A stretch of DNA of 64,000 nt from Haemaphysalis longicornis. Lineage: Eukaryota; Arthropoda; Arachnida; Ixodida; Ixodidae. Numbering within the stretch: the stretch's first letter is position 1; each line of letters opens with the position of its first letter. A program made the position numbers and the translations under genes. Below are positions 36,379-46,466 of the stretch, piece by piece. The DNA is taken from assembly GCA_013339765.2 (NCBI GenBank), contig JABSTR010001244.1, positions 1,127,501 through 1,191,500 on the forward strand, given 5' to 3'. The notes beneath the pieces were generated by a model. It was given only the letters and a program-made list of their open reading frames with translations, made no database searches and was not told where the DNA came from.

Positions 36379-36618
36379 ATGAGCGTTTCACAGCGGACGT
36401 GTTTCATCTCTATTTCCATGTTTATTTTATTTTTGGTATTTATCTTCGACGCCGTAACAACAGCTCCATCCAAGAGCGTTCAGAACGCTAAAGCTGGTTC
36501 TCCCGCGCTGTTTACTTGTACGTCGTTGCCTTATTTTGAGCCTCGTTTCCACTCGCTCGAATGGTCTACAACAGTGCTAAAATTCAGCTGCACGACGACT
36601 GCAGAGCAGTTACGATGA
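36379..36618 (+). CDS. Possible secreted-protein first exon (speculative)
   Basis: A 79-codon frame starting at ATG 36379 (in frame with an upstream ATG at 36343). Residues about 10-30 are a strongly hydrophobic run (ISISMFILFLVFIFDAVTTA) followed by APSKS, which looks like a signal peptide with a cleavage site. Next comes AGSPALFTC and, about 20 residues later, LEW, a Cys/Trp spacing reminiscent of the first half of an Ig domain. There is no second Cys in the right context and no confirmed splice site. A chance hydrophobic frame in T-rich DNA is the main alternative. Confidence 0.15.
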   Translation: MSVSQRTCFISISMFILFLVFIFDAVTTAPSKSVQNAKAGSPALFTCTSLPYFEPRFHSLEWSTTVLKFSCTTTAEQLR

Positions 36619-36782
36619 TTCGAATGTGTTATTTAATACCTCAACAACACAAGGGCTATAAGGAACGCCGTAGAAATAACGGGCATCAAATTTCGTGTAC
36701 CCCCGTACCGCGGAACAAGTTCGTTTCTTGTAGTCCCCAAACGGTGTTCGACACACGCAAGTTTCGCATGTTGCAGGCGCAC

Positions 36783-36850
36783 CTTTATTTATTTATTTAT
36801 TTATTTGGCAGCATCACTGCCCAAGCAGGAGAGGGTTACAAAGAGTTATT
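36783..36850 (-). mobile_element. LINE 3'-end-like fragment with (TAAA)n tail
   Basis: Plus strand: about six TTTA units, then GGCAGCATCACTGCCCAAGC and AGGAGAGGGTTACAAAG. The order tail, then GC-AGNCC, then AGGAGNGGG-TACA is that of a LINE 3'UTR read from its end, as at 57397. No coding sequence was found further right. Confidence 0.3.
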
Positions 36851-37336
36851 TGACCAGGCATTTTCAACGCACTAACACTCGTACATTCCTTTGGTACATT
36901 TGCGATTTCCTTGCGATGTTTGAGCTCGCGATCCGGTTCGGGGAAAGTTTATTCTGTTCCCCACGTGCATGCATTCGAGCTGACGGTGCGGGCTGCCACA
37001 CTGTCCGCTACCGGCGGTTGGCGTCCGTGTGAACGACTTCGTTGGCCCGTGGTGGCAGGGCGGCTGGAGTGACAGAGGCACTTGCGTCACATCCTGTGGA
37101 CTCGGAGGACACCTTTGACACTTCCACCCTTTCGACGCCGGTAGCCGGGCCGTTCTTTGTCATTTGCTAGAGTGAGAGGGGGAGACAGTATAGTTTCAGC
37201 TAAAGAAAGCAGGAACGTCTGTTGACTTCCAAATATATGCTTACGGTACGATCGCCAAGAAAGTGCAGGGGTGGGGACGTTATGACGAGAGGGAAAGAGG
37301 GATAATGGAGAGATAAAATACAGAGCCAGGAAGAGA
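36851..37336. other. Unassigned sequence
   Basis: Nothing recognised. Confidence 0.4.
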
Positions 37337-37413
37337 TAGATGGATGGATGGATGGATGGATGGATGGATGGATGGATGGATGGATGGATGGATGGATGGA
37401 TGGATGGATGGAG

Positions 37414-37503
<90 letters not shown>
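37337..37503. repeat. Compound (GATG)n(GA)n microsatellite
   Basis: About 18 GATG units (37337-37411), GAGGAGG, then about 42 GA units (37418-37501). Purine-only on the plus strand over the second half. Confidence 0.95.
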
Positions 37504-37506
<3 letters not shown>

Positions 37507-38979
37507 AGACGGGATCCCTTTGAATCTTAAATCAGTGGATACGGAGCCTTTGGTTAATCAATCGCGCAAAGACACCTGTCGCCATGATGGGTCGTTAGTC
37601 TCGCCTGACAAAACGAGTATGCGTGGCGTGACTAGGACGGGTTTATTTCTGCAACCTTAAGCTTATCTCGAGACAATTCATGCAAGTGAATGAGGAAGCA
37701 TTGGCGAAGAAGAGTACAGTCAAACGTGGCACCACCCACAGCTTTCCAAACTGCGCAAAAGTGGGACGTTGACGCTAGCAGCAGCGACGTGGGCTACATG
37801 TCACCAACCCTCCTCGCCGCTCAAGCCGAGAGCGCAAAAAAAAAAAAAAGAAAGAAGGAAACTCGTTTTTCTCACATTTTGTGCTGCTCTAGTCGACATC
37901 TTGTGTTCCTGTTGTATTTTTATCCCAACTTATCTGGTGCCGTTGCTCACCAGCTTTTCTCCCGTGCTTCTTAAACACCAATCTGACCGCCTGACATGTA
38001 TTTTTGATTAAAAAAACGGTGGTACTCTCGGTTTCGTACTTTTAGTTTTGCCTCTCATACGCCCAAAGACTCCTCTGCGCTGAACAATGTTGAAGTGTAT
38101 GAGTCGAGCCACCAGTTTTAGTAGTTTTAAAGGCCTTGTGTATATATACTTCATGTTCACGCTCCAGTGCTGTGCAGAAAAGCCAGGAGTTGTTACGTAA
38201 TATCGAAATCCACTGCCACCAGGTGGAAACAGACAGCGATCAGTCGAGCAAAAACTCTCTTCGATGTAGAATTGGCACACGTTGAAGACACGCTTTATTG
38301 TTTCTGGCACCACGCACTTAGCAGTGCACACTTATCAGCGCAAATTTAGTAAAAAATGCTTCTTGCGCACGACTTAGTATAACTCTCTGCAACTGCCGAC
38401 AGCACAGGGGTGTGGGTGCAGGCCTCTTGTGTAGGTACCGTCTGTACTAATGCGTGTGGAATGCGGATGCGCTGTGAAACGCGCCGCACACATGCACGGA
38501 ATAGCATCCGCGGTCTCTAAAGGAGCGGAGCTGACGTCTTTGGCTTCATTATCCCCCCCCCCCCCCCCCCCCCTTCCGATTTTCGACTCGCCTTTCTGCG
38601 CTTTCAAGTTCACAAAGGGTTCGCTTTTGAGCAAGCAGCACGTTCCTGGGTTCCATCTTCTGTCGTCTTTCCCAAACGGGCCCAGCGAGGACAAAGCTAG
38701 GGCTAGCTAACCAGGCCAGCAAGATGCCGGTTTACAAAAGAGAAGCTCACAATGGTATATAATGGGCGCCTCCAACGCAAGCCGCACGCCTCTGCTCCGC
38801 GGCAAACCGCGTGCCAAGCAAATTATTCAAATTCACTTCCCTCAAAGGGTCTAAACGCCTCCGCTGGTGGACGCCGTTCCCGCCACAAGTGGCCTCAATT
38901 CGCCGCCCGGCGGCGGCCTTGCTCAATGCCCGGAGTCTGTCGCGCTGGAGTCGCAGTATAGCACGGCAACAGCGAATTT
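37504..38979. other. Unassigned sequence with C21 tract
   Basis: A C21 run at 38553-38573. Frames here have no recognisable domains. Confidence 0.4.
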
Positions 38980-39560
38980 GCGCGCATATAGACGATATCA
39001 GTGCGGGGCGGTGGCTACCGCGCGTGCCCTTTCGGGCTGATTGCCGCATCCGTTTCTCAAGGGCCGCTTTTCCGCGAGTACGGTCCGCGCGCGGAGCTCG
39101 CGCGACGGCGACGTCCGTTCCTGAGGCGGCAGAGAGGGCTCGCGGGGTTCCTTGTCAGCGGCGGAGATAGGCGCCCCGCTTACATCACAAGGCATCGGAG
39201 GTGCGATCGTCCGGGTAGCCTCTTCTCGAAAGGCAGCTATGGAAAACGTCACTCCCTGCACGTGCGAGCCGTCCAATAGCGGGGCGTGAAATGAAGGCTG
39301 GAAGAAGGAAGGAATTATGCCGGGAGGTTGTTCTGCACCCTTCGCTCTCGCCGTCCTGCCCCCTTCGCTCCCCCCGATCAGGCCGCGTCGTCCTCTCCCC
39401 GCTGCCGCCACGCGGTCTGGTGCGGCAATTGGCCGCCAAGGCCGCACACTCCGGGCCCCTTCGTACCGCCCGGTGGAAGATTAATGGCGCCCAGAAGGCC
39501 TAGCCAGCTGCTGCTCGCAGCAACCGGAGGGCCTCGTTCCCGCAACCCTTCCTCTCTTCC
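38980..39560. promoter_or_regulatory. CpG-rich, GC-rich stretch
   Basis: Dense CpG (for instance around 39085-39120), with overlapping open frames of 84-149 codons on opposite strands, none with a known motif. Could be a CpG-rich promoter region or an old GC-rich element; no start-site signal is visible. Confidence 0.25.
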
Positions 39561-40124
39561 TCCAGCTACGGTTTTGTGCTGAACGTTTTACTTTGGCCAC
39601 GTGCTGCTGCTTTCACCTCCCGGCTGAGGTCCCTGCTTGTTCTTTGAAGGCCTTTATTATTTAGTACTGCTTTCTTTTGCGGAACTGGGCCTTCCAACGA
39701 CATTAAAGAATGCCCAGGTGCTCTGAAAATCCCTTTGCAGGGCCGTTTAGCAACCGTTTTACAGCAACATGTTTTTATTTTTATCGCTCGTGCAGAAGAG
39801 CGCTTACCCGTAGTTCGTGTAACACGGTTTGTTTCTCGCTGCTGGCAAAGCTGTGGGCAAAGAGACAGACAGGCCGACAGGCGGACAGACAGACAGTGAG
39901 TGAGCGAGTGAGTTATTTAGGGAGAGATATAGGGGAATAATTATTTTCGCTCTTATTGTTGTTGCCTACTTATACACCTAAAACAAGAATAAATACTTCC
40001 CAGCTCAGCACAAAGTACCTCGAAATACGATAGCACGTTTTAGACAATTCCGTGGCTGGGATGTCGCGCCGCACAGTGGCCGGAGATTTTAGTTTGTTTC
40101 GCGAGACGAAGTTTTCACTGTTTT
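39561..40124. other. Unassigned sequence with diverged (ACAG)n
   Basis: Imperfect ACAG/ACAGG units at 39861-39897 followed by GAGT/GAGC units. Otherwise nothing recognised. Confidence 0.4.
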
Positions 40125-40864
40125 CACCAACTCCACCGAAACAGCTGAAGAGGTTGCCGCCACAACAGGCGAAGAATTTTTAACCATTATTACTGGGTGC
40201 CAAGCCGCTTGCAGGAACTACCTAAAAGGACGCATATCGCAACCCGCCTTGAAAATTCTACAACAAGCGAAACCACTATCCAGAACTGCAAATAATTTGG
40301 ACTCAAGGACCCGAATCCCTCGGGGGTAACGAGGCGGCACACGCCGCTGCCCGCGCTCATTCACACCGGGCCGTTTCCCACGAGGTCCACGAACCCCCAT
40401 CTGAAGCAACAGTTAAGCCCACCCCACTGCAAACATACGCCCAAATACTCGCCTACAACAGTAACGAGCGTCGCAAATACCCATTCCCCCACCCGAACCT
40501 CTCTCGTGACAGAGACTCGGAGTCACCACCTTTACAGACTAATTACTACCCATATAACACCCTGCTGCATGCCATGTATCCCACCCTATACCCTGCCACA
40601 TGCAAATCCTGCTCCCAACCAGGCACCCTGTACCACATGGTATGGGAGTGCCAGCAATCCCTTCCCTCACCCCTAACCCCACCCCTACCTATGAGCAGTG
40701 GGTGGAGCTGCTGACCAGCTCCGACCTCCCACACCAGCGACGATTGGTGGAGAGGGTGCACGGGCGGCCAGCACATCCCAAGGCATCCCGTACTAAGGAT
40801 GCCTCCCACCGGGCGGCTGCCCTAACACCAGCACCTCGACTCAAATAAAGTTTATTCATCATAA
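40125..40864 (+). pseudogene. LINE ORF2 3' fragment: RNase H and C-terminal knuckle
   Basis: Frames joined by shifts read TAEEVAATTGEEFL, then CQAACRNYLKGRISQPALKI, then IWTQGPESLGGNEAAHAAAR, the last part of an RNase H domain (the catalytic His of PGHE appears lost as GPE). The post-RNase H region follows: ILAYNSNERRKYPFPHP, LLHAMYPTLYPATCKSCSQP and LYHMVWECQ, a C-x2-C-x(n)-H-x-x-x-x-C knuckle, and EQWVELLTSS to the end. AATAAA near 40845 and TTTATTCATCATAATCC form the 3' end. The upstream RT is absent, a typical 5'-truncated LINE. It is related to the fragment at 59846 but not identical to the LINE at 2730. Confidence 0.85.
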
Positions 40865-41149
40865 TCCCACAGGCATTGCTAGTGATTTAGGTAACCCCAA
40901 ATCAGTGAACCAGTCGTTCAGCTAGCCCTTGCCTGCAGGCTTTGCACATCTCACTGCAAGGCGACGACGTCGCATGAGAAGGCGTTTTGTCTTATCATTG
41001 GATCATTTCTTCAACAGTGCGTTCGTTTCTCGAATTGCTTCCCAAGCATTGTACTAAAATACGGCTGGTATCCTCTAATTAGCGGGGTTTCTTCCTTCTT
41101 TTTTTCGCTTCTTCTGATGGATGACGACGACGTAAGCTCCTGCGTTGTG

Positions 41150-41308
41150 GCCGAGCTCCCTCGCGCGGCGACGTTACCCCTTTCCCCTCACTCCACCACG
41201 GCACGCATCGGACAGATTCGAGTCCTCTGACGTCACGTGACAATTACTCCCTCCTAGCCAATCGCGGGGCCTAAATACTGACTCCTGATAAAGGCAGATA
41301 TGTCCATC
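41150..41308 (+). promoter_or_regulatory. CRE/E-box/CCAAT cluster before partial hammerhead-like core
   Basis: TGACGTCA (41228-41235) overlaps CACGTG (41234-41239); CCAAT at 41258-41262; then TAAATACTGACTCCTGATAA and AGGCAGATATGTCCATC to 41308. The last part looks like the 5' half of a hammerhead ribozyme (CUGAUGA core, here CUGAUAA, plus most of stem II), cut off before the second arm and GAAA. Penelope-like and other retroelements are known to carry hammerheads near promoters. Promoter function is inferred from motif clustering only. Confidence 0.3.
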
Positions 41309-41415
41309 AACAACCACCATCCTCCGCATGAATACCCCAGCCAAGCTATCTAGAATTCGAAATCAAATATTTGACAGATGCATCGAGAAAGTAGGGAGAT
41401 GCATTACGGACGCCC

Positions 41416-42803
41416 TTAGAGGGACACTAAAGGCTGAATGAAAGTTTGTTTTAGCTGAAAGATCAGGCGTTTGGTAGCTCTCTCGGCCTTTGTTCGGTGA
41501 GAAACGACGCGTTATTTGCTGAGAAATAAGCAAACAGAGCTGGCGTTTCTCTCTCCGCTTCCCCTTCATTTTTGCGTGACGTTTCTATTGAGTCGCAAAA
41601 CAGGAGAGGAGAACCGGTGCGGTCTAGAGCGTAAATGTTTGACACAAGGCGGCGCTAGGCGCTCCCACGCTGGCAGCGGTAGCTTTTACGTCTCCAAGCC
41701 ATGGCCAACCCCGATAACATTTCTCTGACCGTGTAGGCTGGCTTGGACTTATGTGGCCTGACCCCGACGGAGCGACAAATGCTATTTAACGCTCGAGCGG
41801 CCCGTGTGCCCGCGTCACTCACCGGCCACCGCCATCGAACCGCCTGCCAGCGTGTCGCCTTAGGAAGACGTTCCGAATATATTGCAGGTGGGCCTACCGT
41901 AGTAGGCGACGACCAGGCGGGAGCCTGGCGATCAAGGCATTCTCATATTCTCTAAGCGAGGCGTTCGGCATTCTCTTCTATCGCGGGAAGCAAGCGGGAA
42001 ATAAACACTCGCTTGCTGGCACACGTGTCTTCTAGTCTTCGTGCGCGAGGCTCCCTCCGGGCCCAAACATAACGCTAACAATAGAGCTAAGCGGCGCACG
42101 ATTTACAGATTGTTTATGAACAGCGGCGGACGGAAGGGCACAAAGTCGGATCGGTCGGATAGCCAACCACCTTCAGAAAATACCGTGCACATTTACGCGC
42201 GACAAGGTTTGAACAGCCCGCTGCCACGCTTTACCCAAAGCAACTTCCGTGCGCGGAGAGCGGCAGATAGAAGCTCAGGCGGTCGCTTAACCATGTCACT
42301 TGTTCCTTTTGCCGCTTTATGCTGGGGTTACTGCTTGCAGAAGCGCGGGCGTTCACAACGCCGTTATTGACATCGCTAATTGCGCACCAAAGATTTCACA
42401 AAACGAAACTGAAAGCATGGTGGCCGACTTTGAAGCGTGAGGGAAGCAGCCTGTCTCACAAAGTATAAAGCTGTAATCTGTGTTTTTTAAATTAGTTCAA
42501 CTCACCGAAAGCTTTGATTTACATTTATTACACTGGGCTCAACCAACCACATAGGAACTTTGTATTTGAGGAAAACATTTATAGATGTTCCTCCAATGAG
42601 CTCTCGCCGTACAGCTTTATTGTGACGTCACAAAACCGTAGTACCCGAAAGCGAATACAGGGCGTCGTCGCCTGTTTTCACTGTTTCTGGCATTTTCTTC
42701 CTTATCTAACATCTCCTTGATACGAGGATGGTGTATTTAGATTCTCGACAACGTAATTCATCGATACAGGCCAACTTGTTTCCACCCTTTAGTGTCCCTT
42801 TAA
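41416..42803. mobile_element. TTAA-type MITE (GGGACACTAAAG termini)
   Basis: Left end TTAGAGGGACACTAAAGG (41416-41433); right end CCTTTAGTGTCCCTTTAA (42786-42803), complementary in 17 of 18 positions. The outer four bases are TTAG/TTAA, pointing to a TTAA target as in piggyBac-type elements. Internal sequence has no transposase. The middle (about 41740-42040) has an AATAAA at 42001 followed by GC-rich sequence and may be a further insertion. The terminal motif is one I recall as abundant in ticks. Confidence 0.7.
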
Positions 42804-44767
42804 CGGCTGAAGCCGTAGCTAGGTCAGAGGCTACGAAGGATTCGTTCGGTCTTACGAACAAAAATACAGAAAAGGCATCGACAGCCAGAGCAGAAAACGG
42901 CTTTTGAAGCACGTTCTACCCCCCCCCCCCCCCCCCCCTTACCCGCGATCCCTACAAACGTAAACGCCCGCCAAGTGCTGTGCCGAACAGCCGCGATTGT
43001 TTACACAAGTGCGTTGTTCGTGTTTCCGACTCGCCCACACACGCCCTTATTTTCGCCACGGCCGATCTTTAAACGACGCAAAGCGCATGCATGCAAGTTT
43101 TCCAGTTAATAAAACGACCTCTATTTCAAAGACGAATCCTTAGTTTGACAATGCAGCTCTGTTCATCTACACAGTCAGATGAAAAACGTTCAATATTCTA
43201 AACGAAATGAACTTCTTTCGGCAACATGTAATGTAGTTAGGATAATTTTATGGCTGGGCTTGCAGACTGTGTCTTGCAGCGACACGACTCACTGAACCAC
43301 GTGCAGTATGGCATTCATAACGCTGTTCGGTGTTTCTCATTTCCAGATGTGACTATCAGTCCCGGTAGGCCGCGCTTTGTCGCAAGCCGGGGTGCGTGCA
43401 TGGCGGAGAGATTAACTCAGAGCTGCTACGAACCGGTATAGTGCCTAGAGTATTCCCTGGGCACTATAGTCACTGAGTTCTAGCTCGTTACATCCACTGG
43501 CACGCGCATATAAGAATCTCGGTCCTGCCTCACTTCCGAATCCTTTCTCACCTTTCCATCTGTCCTCCTTTTTAGGTAAGCCTTCTCCACAGAGGATGAT
43601 TGATTAGTTCCGTTTACGCTTGAGCTGGCGCGCATTCCTTCCGTCTCGCATGTTGCTACAGGCGGTTCTAGCACGCAAGACAAGGATAGTATGACACCGG
43701 TTTATTCGCACCTCATGTTGACCCGCCACAAAACCAACTTCGTGTGGGCGGTGCTTCCGTGGTTCTTGGTTGGCGCTCCCACGCCACCATGCGCTTCGCT
43801 AGCATGAAGCGTGAACCGTTCAGCTTTCCGGCAGCAGTATACAGTACAAGCAGCCCGCTTTTACGCTCATTTACGGGTTCTTTTTGCTTCGCTCGCTATA
43901 CGTGCACGCCCAGCGGCGAAACCATGATCGCCTAAGACACAGTACAAACAATGCTACGCGTGCGCTCGCTAAGGGGGAGAAAAACAAACGAAAAGGCCGA
44001 GAGGTGATCCAGGCTTAGAGACACACTGGGGAAGGGGTGTTCAGGGAACGTTTCGATAAACTGGGGAGGATACGGAATAAAGAAGTAGTATTTATTCTCT
44101 AATTGCGACGAATCCCTATCCACGACCGGAAACAACCATATCATCTCAGGACGGTCTGACAAGCTGGAAGCGCCAACAGACGAGGACGAAAACCCAGAAT
44201 GAAATATGCGGGCACCCGGATATGCGGTTCGGTGTCTTACTTTGTCCTTGTGTATTCAGGCTGCACCACTTTGTGTACTTGGGACGTCCGCGATGGCCCG
44301 GCCTGGTTACTCATAGCGACGATTTCTCGGCACTGTAACAACGTTAATGCTGGAGGAGAACCGGAAATACGGCGGTACAATTCGTTTGTCGGCAATTATG
44401 ACCGACATGAACAGTTTACGTGAAAGGATATAAACGCGATCATCAATGGCCTTACCTTTTAGTCTTTCCCGCTTTCGTGGAATCGTGCACTATACCGATC
44501 AGGCTTCCCGAAGAACGACGCACAGTGCATGCGCACTCATCAGAGTTGTCCAGGCGTTTTCTATTGAGAACTTTCTCACGAGTATCGGTTTACCTACCGT
44601 CCACAACGGGCAACTTTTCCCTTCGCGCACCTGCGTTTTTTTTTTTTATCAATCCGCAGGTTCATTTCTTTCCGGCAAACCTAATCTTGGACGCCGACTG
44701 GTTCAGCCGCGAGACAGGCGTAGCTGAGCCATGAAATTGTCTTTGGTGGCGTTTCGCAACCCGCGCA
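42804..44767. other. Unassigned sequence with C20 tract
   Basis: C20 at 42919-42938. No gene or repeat family recognised. Confidence 0.4.
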
Positions 44768-44862
<95 letters not shown>

Positions 44863-44863
44863 C
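44768..44863. repeat. (AATC)n microsatellite
   Basis: About 24 units on the plus strand with one AATA variant. No SINE body precedes it, so it is either a free array or a tail that lost its element. Confidence 0.95.
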
Positions 44864-46171
44864 TCAATCTTCATTTGGTATCCCCAAGTCAAGTTCTCGA
44901 CGCGCACAAAAATGGCGAATGATGCACGTTTCCACAGCTCCCAGTCGCTTGTTTTTTCCTCCATACTTTTTATTATCATCACACGCGGCTTACCTTTTTG
45001 CTTTCCTCGGCCACATGGCGCGGTCGGTACGCAGGCGGTTGCAAAATACGCCGAGGTGTCTTTGGTCTTTGTGCGGGAAGAGATTCATTTAGAGGACGCG
45101 CGAATCTGTCAGAGCCGCGGTACGCCTGTAAAGAGCCGATGGCGCTGCTATTCGAGACTGCGTTCACTGTGTAAAGCGTGCCCATCGCTCAAAGTTGCGC
45201 AAATTTTTGTCTGGGCGTGAGCACGCCGCCATCGTCGGGCGTTCACACGCAGTCCGCGCGTGGTGCGTAATGTTTCATTGCGGAATGTGCACTTGCGTCT
45301 CTGACTCAGCATCCGCGCATGAACACGAGTGACGTATGAAGCTTCACCGCCGGGCGCATTGACTCCACCCGTCGCGGCTTTCCGTTTTCGTTTGTTTGTT
45401 TTCTTGCGAAAGCACTAATAGCCTACCGACCTCAATTTTACTTGTTTTGTATGAAAGTCGCGGCTCAGATACATGAGCCGCGGATGCCGAGCAATTCGGG
45501 GATGTGAAAATGTGGGGGTGTGCGCACCAGCTGGGTGTGGGAGGGGGTGTGGGTTGGGGTAGGTGTGTGTGTGCAGAATCCGCTACATGTGAGCTGCAAC
45601 GGGGATGAGGGAGGCAGAGTCTGGCGGAGGCGGTGGTGCAGGGTAATGTCCCGGTAAGTCAAAAGTGGTTCAGAAGCCAATGGTTTATGGGCTCCGTGGT
45701 ATCACCGTGGGTAGCCATAAAGAAAGGGGGTGCCCGGAGAGTCAAGGTTAAGCTTTTTTGGAGAGTAGGGCTCTGGAGTGGGAGGGAGGCTCTGTGCTGG
45801 TTGAAGACAAGTTGCGTGTGCGCCTCCAATGATGTAGGCATACGTGTCTGTAAAATATTAAATGTGCGCCCGGTCAAACAACGGCCCAGCAATGCCTAAG
45901 TTGGGACAAAAAATGGGTAACATGGGTCAGGATAACGTGCTTTCGCATGATATTGTGGTGTTGGCGTCATGACAGCGCAACCGTCTGTCATTTTTTCTTT
46001 CTTTTACCCTTTCGCGTGTAAGATAAAATCATCTGTTGTTGCTGTTTTTTTTTCTTTTGCCGCCTTATGGCTTCAACCTTTGGGTAACGAACGCCGTGCC
46101 ACCGATGATCCTTCAGGTGAGCTGATGACCGCCGGCGTCAACCAGATGATATGCGCTAACCGGTTGTCGCT
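44864..46171. other. Unassigned sequence
   Basis: GT-rich patches at 45505-45570; no supported gene. Confidence 0.4.
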
Positions 46172-46466
46172 GTTTTAACACGAACGTGTTTTATTCCGGG
46201 ATACACAAACATTTGAGTGAGATCATATCCATCACGGAAATGACGTCAGTACAACGAAGCAAGCGGCCTGTAAAGGGTGCACCCCTGCACACAGGGTCTT
46301 CTTGCGGGGAAGCAACCTTTAAAACCAGAGTACGTTATACTTAGGGTTGTTCGTATTGGAGTTTCATATTTTAACACGAAAGTGTTTTATGCCGGGATAC
46401 CCCAAGATTTCACTGACGTCATATCCACCACGAAAATGACACCAGTACACCTTTGACGAAGCGACC
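46172..46466. repeat. Two direct repeats of about 95 bp, 197 bp apart
   Basis: TTTTAACACGAACGTGTTTT then ATTCCGGGATAC at 46172 matches TTTTAACACGAAAGTGTTTT then ATGCCGGGATAC at 46369. Similarity continues through CATATCCA(T/C)CACG(G/A)AAATGAC to GAAGC. The start contains the palindrome AACACG-AA-CGTGTT, mutated in the second unit. Confidence 0.75.

Noticed and set aside
37340..37660. Met-Asp-Gly-Trp and Arg-Glu repeat frame
   Set aside because: Product of the (GATG)n(GA)n microsatellite.
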